Made by a program: the position numbers and the translations under genes. From NCBI GenBank assembly GCA_035547425.1, contig DASZUU010000002.1, positions 67,356-131,355 on the forward strand: 64,000 nucleotides of DNA, read 5' to 3'. This DNA is from Alloacidobacterium sp035547425. GTDB lineage: Bacteria; Acidobacteriota; Terriglobia; Terriglobales; Acidobacteriaceae. Under the pieces are notes generated by a model. It had not been told where the DNA came from. It did not search any database and saw only the letters and a list, made by a program, of their open reading frames with translations. Of this stretch, positions 56,744 through 64,000 are shown one piece after another; position 1 is the first letter of the stretch, and each line of letters opens with the position of its first letter.

Positions 56744-57048
56744 TACAACGCTCCTCTTTCAGTTATCGGGATTCTGTCCCGGCCTTGGCAGCACGGATGG
56801 AAATACATCCGTGCGATACGCACAATTAGCCCAACGCATGTCAAGGAAAGAGGGACGACAGAGAATGGCAGAAAATAGAACAATAGGGCATCGTCAGGAA
56901 ATGCGATGACCTGTATTGGGAAAAGTCTCTCTTCGGTTCGCCTGATTGTCAAGTTACCTTCGATATCCTGAGTCAACGAAGCCTGTTCTTGTAAAGCATT
57001 AGCTGCCGAGTACCGAGTGCCCACATCTCGATTTTGAGATGTGGGCAA
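56743..57048 (-). CDS. Possible small membrane protein coupled to the 380-residue gene
   Basis: The 101-residue frame contains a hydrophobic stretch (ALLFYFLPFSVVPLSLTCVG) near residues 54-73 and ends in TAATG, where its stop overlaps the start of the next gene. That overlap suggests a two-gene unit. However, the only ATG lies inside the palindrome at 57019-57046, so the first dozen residues are repeat-derived and the true start may be lost or may be a non-ATG codon further in. No family was recognised. Confidence 0.4.
   Translation of the reverse strand: MPTSQNRDVGTRYSAANALQEQASLTQDIEGNLTIRRTEERLFPIQVIAFPDDALLFYFLPFSVVPLSLTCVGLIVRIARMYFHPCCQGRDRIPITERGAL
57019..57046. repeat. Hairpin of the CCCACATCTC family
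   Basis: GCCCACATCTC and GAGATGTGGGC flank GATTTT. It closes the accessory patch on the right, next to the end of the carboxypeptidase-regulatory-domain gene, and matches the hairpins at 1455 and 3469 in core sequence. Confidence 0.75.
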
Positions 57049-57063
57049 GAATGCTCTACGACC

Positions 57064-58068
57064 TCAATTCCCGTTCTTAGCCGAGGGCGTAAGCTTCTTC
57101 AAAATAAACTCCTGAATAATCCCATTGGCCGCATTGCCCACGATATCGAGGGCAAAGGTCCCGAAGACCAGCCCCGGCCCGCGATCCTTCTCCGGATAAT
57201 AGGTCTCGGCGATAGCTCCTGAAGCCAGATACCCGCCCAGGCTGGAGTAGTTCGGCTGCCAGCGCCCGTTGTCGCCCTTGCAGATGAACGGAGTCGAGAG
57301 CGCGTGGATGACACGCGACCTGGTCGTGCCCGTGCCCTGGTAGAAGTAGCGTGGGTCCTGATGCAGAATCGAGGGCAGAACCGCCCCGGCGATCAAGATG
57401 TCCGTCACGCCATTCGCGTAGTTCGCCCCAAAGCGCTGGCCGTAACCCTTCCAGCCCTGCTGGTAGCTGGGAGTGTCCGCTGCCTGATCGACGCCGGCAA
57501 TAAAAGCGGTGCCCGCAATGGTCACCGGGTCCGTCATGGTATGAAGCGCGAGCTGAAACTTCAGCTTCGGGGTGAGCGGTACTGCGTTCTTGTCATACAC
57601 GACATAGAAGTTCGGAATGAAGCCCAGGACGCGCTGCTTCTCCTCCACCTGAACCTGCTCGGTCGCAAGCTCTGCAGAATTGGGGACCACGGCCACCGTC
57701 GTCACCGACGCCGCAATCTGCAGTTGGACACCTGTCAGCTCCTTATACTGGCCCGGCGTGAGCGTTATCTCCGGCGAGATCCAGTCAGCAAACCCGGCGC
57801 CGCTGACCGTGACGTGATAAGGAATGCCCGCTCTGACGTTCGTGAGCTGGAAAAATCCGTTGTCGTTGGATACGACCGACTGCCGGTCGCTCGCAGCCGG
57901 GCCTTGAAGCACTACTGTAGCGCCGGGAACAATGTCGCTTCGTACGTCAGTAACGGTGCCGATAATCGTACCTGCCTGCGGCTCAGGCGCTGAAACTTCC
58001 TGGGCTGCCGCTGCGCCCCAAACGAATGCACACAAAAAGGCGCAGAGGAACGTTTTGAAACGAATCAT
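57064..58068 (-). CDS. Secreted protein with a carboxypeptidase-regulatory (Ig-like) domain
   Basis: The 334 residues begin with a signal peptide (FLCAFLCAFVWGAAAAQE). Residues 32-115 form a carboxypeptidase-regulatory-like domain (GTIIGTVTDVRSDIVPGATVVLQG ... NGFFQLTNVRAGIPYHVTVSG), as found at the N-terminus of acidobacterial TonB-dependent receptors. The C-terminal 200 residues (FIPNFYVVYDKNAVPLTPKLKF; ILHQDPRYFYQGTGTTRSRV) are a conserved acidobacterial region, not a beta-barrel of receptor size. An outer-membrane or surface-associated role is likely; ligand unknown. A 348-bp gap separates it from rpoC. Confidence 0.85.
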   Translation of the reverse strand: MIRFKTFLCAFLCAFVWGAAAAQEVSAPEPQAGTIIGTVTDVRSDIVPGATVVLQGPAASDRQSVVSNDNGFFQLTNVRAGIPYHVTVSGAGFADWISPEITLTPGQYKELTGVQLQIAASVTTVAVVPNSAELATEQVQVEEKQRVLGFIPNFYVVYDKNAVPLTPKLKFQLALHTMTDPVTIAGTAFIAGVDQAADTPSYQQGWKGYGQRFGANYANGVTDILIAGAVLPSILHQDPRYFYQGTGTTRSRVIHALSTPFICKGDNGRWQPNYSSLGGYLASGAIAETYYPEKDRGPGLVFGTFALDIVGNAANGIIQEFILKKLTPSAKNGN

Positions 58069-58416
58069 TCAAGCAAGTGCTCCATTGATTAGAACTTTTG
58101 AGATGTCTCTTATAAGACAATCCATCCCGAGTTTTCGGTTCAAAAGGTGGGGCCATGCATGGAGAGAGCGGCTCTCACGCTGGCGCGCCACATCCGCTGC
58201 CCTTATCGATTTAACTTTAAGAATGGAAAGCGTTTATAAACTCAAGAAAATTGGCTGCTCATTTTCTACCGAAATTACTAAATAGAAACGAGGGCAAAAT
58301 TTAACAAAACATTTGTCCGCGCGGGCGCTTTTCCGTAGAACGGCTTAGCTCAAAACAAAAAGAAAAAGCCCCGGAGTCTTCTCCGGGGCTTTTGAGTGTG
58401 CCTGGACGGCCAGTCC
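58069..58416. other. 348-bp gap between rpoC end and the carboxypeptidase-domain gene
   Basis: The gap is AT-rich for this genome. It holds the rpoC terminator at 58365-58392. On the minus strand near 58108-58125 an imperfect palindrome (TGTCTTATAAGAGACA) includes a TATAAG -10-like element that could drive the downstream gene. No coding sequence was recognised. Confidence 0.55.
58365..58392 (-). terminator. Rho-independent terminator of rpoC
   Basis: AAAGCCCCGGAG and CTCCGGGGCTTT pair perfectly around a 4-nt loop, with a T-run on the minus strand just past the stem. It lies 24 nt after the rpoC stop codon and ends the rpoB-rpoC transcript. Confidence 0.9.
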
Positions 58417-61400
58417 TTATTCGGCGGCCATTTCTTCGGCTTCGCCTTCCTGGCGCATCATTTCAAGCTCGCGCTCGGCCTCCTCGAAAGCAGTCTGTAC
58501 TTCCTGCTGGACCTTGGCTGCCGCTTCTTCCAGCTCCGGTGAGAGCGAGATATTGCGGTAGTACTCCATGCCGGTTCCAGCCGGGATCAGACGGCCCACG
58601 ATGACGTTCTCCTTGAGGCCGCGCAGGTTGTCCACCGCGCCGTTGATCGACGCTTCGGTGAGAACACGCGTAGTCTCCTGGAAGCTGGCAGCCGAGATGA
58701 AGCTCTCGGTCGACAGCGACGCCTTGGTGATACCGAGCAACAGCGGACGGCCCGTTGCCGGACGACCGCCATTCATGACAGCGCGCTCGTTTTCCTGACG
58801 GAAGCGGAACTTATCCACCTGCTGCTCGAGCAGAAAGTTGGTATCGCCCACTTCCTCGATCTTCACCCAACGCAGCATCTGGCGGACGATGGTCTCGATG
58901 TGCTTATCCGAGATGGCCACGCCCTGGAGACGGTAGACTTCCTGGATTTCGTTCACCAGGTAAGCCTGCAGCTCCTTCTCACCCAGCACGGCAAGAATGT
59001 CGTGCGGGTTGAGCGGTCCATCCATCAGCGGCTCGCCGGCGCGCAGGCGTTCGCCTTCCTGCACGTTGACGTGGATGCCGCGCGGCACCGAGTATTCCTT
59101 CTCCTCGCCGTTGTCAGCGGTGACGTAAATCTTGCGCTGACCCTTCGAGACTTCGCCGAACTTCACCACACCATCGATCTCGCTGATGATGGCGGTTTCG
59201 CGCGGCTTGCGGGCTTCAAACAGCTCCACGACGCGAGGCAGACCGCCGGTGATGTCCTTGGTACGCGTTGTTTCACGCGGAATCTTGGCAAGGATATCGC
59301 CGGGGAAGACTTCATCGCCGTCCTGGATCATGAGGTGAGCGCGGGAAGGCATCAGGTAACGCTTGTTGCCCTTCGCTCCCTTGATGATGATCGCAGGCTG
59401 ACGCTTCTCGTCCGGCGAATCGCCGACGACGAGGCGCGAGAGGCCGGTGACTTCATCCACTTCCTCATGCAGGGTGATTCCTTCCTGCAGGTCCTTGAAC
59501 TGGATGGTGCCGCCGATCTCGGTCAGGATGGCGAAGGTGTACGGATCCCACTCGGCCAATGCCTGGCCCAGCTGAACCTTTGCACCGTCTTCGACCTTCA
59601 GCTTTGCGCCGTAAACGATCTGGTAGCGCTCCTTTTCGCGGCCGCGATCATCGACAACCGCGATCGAACCGGAGCGGTTCATGGCAACCAGGTCGCCCTG
59701 CTTCGAGCGGACGGTGACCATGTTGATGAAGCGGACGGTGCCGTTGTTCTTGGCATCGAGCTTCGACTGCTCGGAGACACGCGATGCCGTACCACCAATG
59801 TGGAAGGTACGCATCGTGAGCTGCGTTCCCGGCTCGCCGATGGACTGCGCCGCGATGACGCCGACAGCTTCGCCCAGCTCAACCATCTTGCCCGAGCCGA
59901 GGTTGCGGCCATAGCAGAGAATGCAGACGCCGCGCTTGGATTCGCAGGTCAGCACGGAGCGAATCTTGACGCGCTCAATGCCGGCTGCCTGAATCTGCGA
60001 TGCGAGGTCCTCGGTGATCTCCTGGTTGACGTCGACGATGACGTTGCCTTCGAAGTCCTTGAGCTTCTCGAGAGACACGCGACCAATGATGCGGTCACGC
60101 AGCGGCTCGATGATCTCGCCGGATTCGACGATCGGGGTCACGTAGATGCCTTCGACCGTTCCGCAGGTCAGCTCGCTGACAATAACGTCCTGCGCCACGT
60201 CGACGAGTCGACGGGTGAGGTAGCCGGAGTCAGCGGTCTTGAGTGCGGTATCGGCCAGGCCCTTACGCGCGCCGTGCGTCGAGATGAAGTATTCGAGCAC
60301 GGTGAGGCCTTCACGGAAGTTCGCCGTGATCGGCGTTTCGATGATTTCGCCCGACGGCTTGGCCATCAATCCGCGCATACCGGAGAGCTGGCGAATCTGC
60401 TGCTTCGAACCGCGAGCGCCGGAGTCGGCCATGATGTAGATCGGATTCATGGCTCCTTCCTTGTCGGCGTTCTTCATGTTGTTGAACATTTCGTCAGCAA
60501 CACGCTCGGTTACGGTCGACCACAGCTGAATGACCTTGTTGTTGCGCTCGCCGTTGGTGATGGCGCCGTCAAGGTACTGCTGCTGCACGGCGAAACGCTG
60601 CTTTTCCGCGTCACGCACCACTCCGTACTTCGTATCCGGGATGACCATGTCATCGAGGCCGACCGAAAGACCGGAGCGCGTTGCGTACTGGAAGCCCAGT
60701 TCCTTGATGCGGTCGAGCATCTTCACTGTAACTTCAAGGCCGAGGTTCAAATAGCAGTAGTTGACCAGCTGGCCGATGCCCTTCTTCTTGAGCAGGCCGT
60801 TGACGTACGGCATGCCCTCAGGAAGCGCGTCGTTCAGGATGGCGCGACCTACCGTCGTGGTGATGTACTGTTTGTCGTACTCGACCGGTTCGGTGTGCGT
60901 CAGATCCTGATCGTCGTATGCGGTGGTCATGTCGAGGACAGGGCCGGTGTAGCGCAGACGAATCGGCGACAGGGTTTCGACTTCCTTGGCTTCGAGAGCC
61001 ATCAGCACTTCTTCAGTGTTGGCGAAGACGCGGCCTTCACCCTTGGCGCCCTTCTTGGCCTTGGTCAGGTAATACAGACCGAGAACCATGTCCTGCGTAG
61101 GCACGGTGATCGGCTGACCGGAGGCGGGCGACAGGATGTTGTGCGAAGCAAGCATCAGCACGCTGGCTTCCACCTGCGCTTCCGGCGATAGCGGAATGTG
61201 CACGGCCATCTGGTCACCGTCGAAGTCTGCGTTGAACGCGGTGCAGACCAGCGGGTGAATCTTGATCGCCTTGCCTTCAACAAGCACGGGTTCAAAAGCC
61301 TGAATGCCGAGGCGGTGCAGGGTTGGGGCGCGGTTCAAGAGCACCGGGTGATCTTTAATCACCTCTTCGAGGATGTCCCAGACGATAGGTTCCTGCAGTT

Positions 61401-62607
61401 CCACCATTTCCTTGGCTTGCTTGATGGTGGTGCAGTGGCCAGTCTGTTCGAGACGGTGATAGATGAAGGGCTTGAAGAGCTCAAGCGCCATCTTCTTCGG
61501 CAGACCGCACTGGTGCAGCTTGAGCTCCGGACCGACGACGATCACCGAACGACCGGAGTAGTCCACGCGCTTACCGAGCAGGTTCTGGCGGAAGCGACCC
61601 TGCTTGCCCTTGAGGGTATCGGAGAGCGACTTCAGCGGACGGTTGTTCGCGCCGCGCAGCACGCGGCCACGACGTCCGTTATCGAACAGCGCATCGACAG
61701 CTTCCTGCAGCATGCGCTTTTCGTTGCGCACGATGACCTCAGGCGCATGGAGGTCCATGAGCTTCTTGAGGCGGTTGTTGCGGTTGATGACGCGACGATA
61801 CAGATCGTTCAGATCGGAAGTCGCAAAGCGGCCGCCATCCAGAGGCACCAGCGGGCGCAGTTCCGGCGGAATGACCGGGATCACGTCGAGAATCATCCAC
61901 TGCGGCTTATTGCCCGACTTGCGGAAGGCTTCAACAACCTTGAGGCGTTTGGAGTACTTGAGACGCTTCTGCAGCGAAGTCTCGACCTTCATGCGCTCCC
62001 GCAGCTCAATGGCCAGCTCGTCTACGTTGACACGCTTGAGCAGTTCCTTGATCGCTTCCGCGCCCATCATGCCTTTAAAGCCGGTGGGTCGATACTGCTG
62101 GTCGAGCTCGCGGAAACGGTTCTCGTCCTTGATGATCTCGCGCTCGCGCGTGGGCGAGTCGCCTGGATCGACAACTACGTAGCTCTCAAAGTAAAGAACG
62201 CTTTCGAGATCGCGCAGCGAGATATCGAGCAGGTGGCCGATCCGCGACGGCAGGCCCTTGAAGAACCAGACGTGCGAGCAGGGCGAAGCCAGCTCGATGT
62301 GTCCGAGGCGCTCACGGCGAACCTTCGACAGCGTGACTTCCACGCCGCACTTGTCGCAGATAACGCCACGGTGCTTCATGCGCTTGTACTTGCCGCAGAG
62401 ACACTCCCAGTCCGTGACCGGGCCGAAGATGCGGGCACAGAAAAGTCCATCGCGCTCCGGCTTGAAGGTGCGGTAGTTGATAGTTTCAGGCTTGGTAACT
62501 TCGCCGTGCGACCAGCTGCGAATCTTCTCGGGCGAAGCGAGCGAGATGCGGATAGCGTCGAAATCCGTGATCGGGCTGGTTAGTTCAAATGGGCTGGAAC
62601 GGTACAA
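58417..62607 (-). CDS. rpoC: DNA-directed RNA polymerase subunit beta'
   Basis: The 1396-residue protein is complete. It shows the N-terminal zinc site (CLCGKYKRMKHRGVICDKCG) near 70, the Mg-chelating TAFNADFDGDQMAVH near 460, the trigger-loop/bridge-helix region (GEPGTQLTMRTFHIGGTASR) and the second zinc site (CESKRGVCILCYGRNLGSGK) near 890. Length is that of a beta' without very large inserts; the C-terminus ends in an acidic Glu/Ala-rich tail. The start codon is TTG, fixed by AAGGAGG 6 nt upstream. It follows rpoB by 123 nt with two hairpins in between. Confidence 0.99.
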   Translation of the reverse strand: MYRSSPFELTSPITDFDAIRISLASPEKIRSWSHGEVTKPETINYRTFKPERDGLFCARIFGPVTDWECLCGKYKRMKHRGVICDKCGVEVTLSKVRRERLGHIELASPCSHVWFFKGLPSRIGHLLDISLRDLESVLYFESYVVVDPGDSPTREREIIKDENRFRELDQQYRPTGFKGMMGAEAIKELLKRVNVDELAIELRERMKVETSLQKRLKYSKRLKVVEAFRKSGNKPQWMILDVIPVIPPELRPLVPLDGGRFATSDLNDLYRRVINRNNRLKKLMDLHAPEVIVRNEKRMLQEAVDALFDNGRRGRVLRGANNRPLKSLSDTLKGKQGRFRQNLLGKRVDYSGRSVIVVGPELKLHQCGLPKKMALELFKPFIYHRLEQTGHCTTIKQAKEMVELQEPIVWDILEEVIKDHPVLLNRAPTLHRLGIQAFEPVLVEGKAIKIHPLVCTAFNADFDGDQMAVHIPLSPEAQVEASVLMLASHNILSPASGQPITVPTQDMVLGLYYLTKAKKGAKGEGRVFANTEEVLMALEAKEVETLSPIRLRYTGPVLDMTTAYDDQDLTHTEPVEYDKQYITTTVGRAILNDALPEGMPYVNGLLKKKGIGQLVNYCYLNLGLEVTVKMLDRIKELGFQYATRSGLSVGLDDMVIPDTKYGVVRDAEKQRFAVQQQYLDGAITNGERNNKVIQLWSTVTERVADEMFNNMKNADKEGAMNPIYIMADSGARGSKQQIRQLSGMRGLMAKPSGEIIETPITANFREGLTVLEYFISTHGARKGLADTALKTADSGYLTRRLVDVAQDVIVSELTCGTVEGIYVTPIVESGEIIEPLRDRIIGRVSLEKLKDFEGNVIVDVNQEITEDLASQIQAAGIERVKIRSVLTCESKRGVCILCYGRNLGSGKMVELGEAVGVIAAQSIGEPGTQLTMRTFHIGGTASRVSEQSKLDAKNNGTVRFINMVTVRSKQGDLVAMNRSGSIAVVDDRGREKERYQIVYGAKLKVEDGAKVQLGQALAEWDPYTFAILTEIGGTIQFKDLQEGITLHEEVDEVTGLSRLVVGDSPDEKRQPAIIIKGAKGNKRYLMPSRAHLMIQDGDEVFPGDILAKIPRETTRTKDITGGLPRVVELFEARKPRETAIISEIDGVVKFGEVSKGQRKIYVTADNGEEKEYSVPRGIHVNVQEGERLRAGEPLMDGPLNPHDILAVLGEKELQAYLVNEIQEVYRLQGVAISDKHIETIVRQMLRWVKIEEVGDTNFLLEQQVDKFRFRQENERAVMNGGRPATGRPLLLGITKASLSTESFISAASFQETTRVLTEASINGAVDNLRGLKENVIVGRLIPAGTGMEYYRNISLSPELEEAAAKVQQEVQTAFEEAERELEMMRQEGEAEEMAAE

Positions 62608-62648
62608 GGTGACCCTCCTTGAGTTCCGGGTACTTCTGTTTGGGTTTG

Positions 62649-62722
62649 CCTGTCGCTCCCGGCGTGACAGGTCCCATAATTCCTGAATCTCAATCGCAGG
62701 TGAGGGCCGAAGCCCTCGCCTG
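62649..62722 (-). other. Two hairpins in the rpoB-rpoC gap, one with a UUCG loop
   Basis: On the minus-strand RNA, CAGGCGAGGGC-UUCG-GCCCUCACCUG forms a stem directly after rpoB with the very stable UUCG tetraloop. A second, weaker stem pairs CCTGTC (62671-62666) with GACAGG (62654-62649) shortly before rpoC. Neither has a T-run, so RNA stability or processing is more likely than termination. Confidence 0.65.
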
Positions 62723-62730
62723 AGTGCCGC

Positions 62731-64000
62731 TTAATCGGCGGCTGCGAATGTCGGCAGCGGCTGCTTCTTTGCGTCGTCGCCTACCTGCTTGATGAGCTCC
62801 ACATCAAGGCAGAGCGCCTGCAACTCGCGGATCAACACGTTGAACGATTCCGGCACGCCCGGCTCAATCGCCGCCTCGCCCTTGACGATGGCCTCGTAAA
62901 TCTTGGTACGGCCATAAACGTCGTCGGACTTGGCTGTCAGCAGCTCCTGAAGGATGTAGGCAGCGCCGTATGCTTCCAGCGCCCACACTTCCATTTCTCC
63001 GAAGCGCTGTCCGCCGAACTGCGCCTTGCCACCCAGCGGCTGCTGCGTGATAAGCGAGTACGGCCCGATGGAGCGCGCGTGAATCTTGTCGTCGACCAGG
63101 TGCGAGAGCTTGAGCATGTAGATGTAGCCCACGGTCGCCGGCTGTTCAAACTGTTCGCCGGTCATGCCGTCGTACAGGTGCGTCTTGCCCGAAGTCGGAA
63201 GACCTGCGGCAGCAAGCAGCGCCTTGATCTCCTGCTCCTTGGCGCCGTCAAACACCGCAGTGCCGAACCAGATGCCCTTCTGCATGCCGAGGCCGACGCG
63301 CTTGACCTGCTCGTCGTCCAGCTCAAGCAGTTGGCGCAGAGCCGCAGTACCTGCGAAGCGCTCCTTGAAGACTTCGCGGATCGCATCGGCATCCTGGTGC
63401 TGCTTCACGATCTCGGCAACCTGCTCGCCCAGTTCGTGCGCAGCCCATCCAAGGTGCGTTTCCAGAATCTGACCGACGTTCATACGCGAAGGCACGCCCA
63501 GCGGATTGAGAACAATCTCGACCGGCTTGCCATCGGGCAGATACGGCATATCTTCTTCCGGCAGGATACGAGCGATCACACCCTTGTTGCCGTGGCGTCC
63601 GGCCATCTTGTCGCCGACCGAAAGCTTGCGCTTCATGGCGATGTAGACCTTCACCAGCTTGATCACGCCTGGAGCCAGTTCGTCGCCCTTCTGCAGCTTG
63701 GCAATGCGTTCATTGGTGATCTTGCGCAGCACATCGATCTGACGCGAGGTCATTTCCTCGATCTCGTCAATCTGCTCATTCACGCGCGGATCCTTATCGT
63801 TGTAGCGGATGCGCTTGAGGTTCTTGGTCGAGATCAGCTCGATGGTGTCGCGGTCGAGGATCGCTCCCTTCACGAGAAGGCGCTTGTTGGTGCGCTCGTC
63901 GTGCAGGTCGGCCTGAACTTCCTTGCCGCCCAGCAGACCTTCGAGACGCTTCAACCGCTCGTCGGTGAGGATTCGGATTTCGTCCGACAGGTTCTTTTCG
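62731..64000 (-). CDS. rpoB: DNA-directed RNA polymerase subunit beta, C-terminal part
   Basis: The frame is open to the window edge, so only the last 422 or so residues are seen. They include DKMAGRHGNKGVIARILPEEDMPYL, PLGVPSRMNVGQILETHLGWAA, LYDGMTGEQFEQPATVGYIYMLKL, LVDDKIHARSIGPYSLITQQPLGGKAQFGGQRFGEMEVWALEAYGA, all hallmarks of the beta-subunit clamp and switch region that contacts beta'. The 5' end, with the catalytic core and rifampicin region, lies outside. It is the promoter-proximal partner of rpoC. Confidence 0.99.
   Translation of the reverse strand, partial: EKNLSDEIRILTDERLKRLEGLLGGKEVQADLHDERTNKRLLVKGAILDRDTIELISTKNLKRIRYNDKDPRVNEQIDEIEEMTSRQIDVLRKITNERIAKLQKGDELAPGVIKLVKVYIAMKRKLSVGDKMAGRHGNKGVIARILPEEDMPYLPDGKPVEIVLNPLGVPSRMNVGQILETHLGWAAHELGEQVAEIVKQHQDADAIREVFKERFAGTAALRQLLELDDEQVKRVGLGMQKGIWFGTAVFDGAKEQEIKALLAAAGLPTSGKTHLYDGMTGEQFEQPATVGYIYMLKLSHLVDDKIHARSIGPYSLITQQPLGGKAQFGGQRFGEMEVWALEAYGAAYILQELLTAKSDDVYGRTKIYEAIVKGEAAIEPGVPESFNVLIRELQALCLDVELIKQVGDDAKKQPLPTFAAAD

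Noticed and set aside
58900..61191. 763-codon open frame antisense to rpoC
   Set aside because: It is a mirror of the highly conserved rpoC coding strand, with no domain of its own.

Overview
The window reads as chromosome of an Acidobacteriota (Terriglobia / Acidobacteriaceae-like) bacterium. The pointers are an orphan MacB-type permease of the acidobacterial duplicated kind, a VWFA-type secreted protein of the acidobacterial family, a di-heme CxxCH cytochrome of reaction-centre-subunit type, carboxypeptidase-regulatory-domain secreted proteins, a giant FG-GAP/Ig-repeat protein with a recurrent C-terminal tail, high GC, and many short palindromic intergenic repeats. This placement is inference from gene families; no rRNA gene is present. 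No tRNA, rRNA, CRISPR array or prophage was seen.

Layout. 1-12.5 kb: end of a peroxiredoxin gene, a DNA glycosylase, a cytochrome, panB-panC, an AhpD-like protein, ddl, a methyltransferase, a lipoprotein, an OPT transporter, a DMT exporter, comF and an HNH nuclease. 12.8-23.2 kb: gyrB and a 2501-residue secreted repeat protein. 23.3-28.7 kb: a lactonase, glyA, an alpha/beta hydrolase, alr and a tiny membrane protein. 28.6-35.1 kb: an eight-gene histidine operon (hisI-G-D-C-B-H-F-A in transcription order) with a His-rich leader peptide and an attenuator. 35.1-37.4 kb: a tandem universal stress protein divergent from a Crp/Fnr regulator, with a CRP-type palindrome between them. 37.4-50.8 kb: rluD-type synthase, esterase, VWA protein, ADOP permease, ligA, a membrane hydrolase, small conserved proteins and a molybdopterin oxidoreductase. 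51.4-54.7 kb: the B12-dependent ribonucleotide reductase nrdJ, with dispersed repeats read through in frame. 54.8-57.1 kb: a small accessory patch with a RAYT transposase between outward-facing REPs, plus an unrecognised two-gene unit. 57.1-64 kb: an outer-surface protein, rpoC and the C-terminal part of rpoB.

How it works together. Most of the window is housekeeping metabolism: pantothenate, histidine, D-alanine and the D-Ala-D-Ala dipeptide, one-carbon units, dNTPs, replication and transcription. The clearest regulatory circuit is the his leader. A consensus promoter starts transcription almost at the leader-peptide ATG, nine His codons follow, and a 13-bp antiterminator competes with a Rho-independent terminator upstream of hisI. 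A second candidate circuit is the Crp/Fnr protein, which has FNR-like cysteines but a CRP-like recognition helix, sitting next to a TGTGA-N6-TCACA site. Several minus- and plus-strand genes have a -10-like hexamer 5-9 nt before the ATG, suggesting that leaderless transcripts are common here.

The accessory layer is made mainly of repeats: two-hairpin REP elements at five loci, a CCCACATCTC-type hairpin at three, and a repeat present both between genes and inside nrdJ. The least explained gene is the 380-residue protein at 55.6-56.7 kb.
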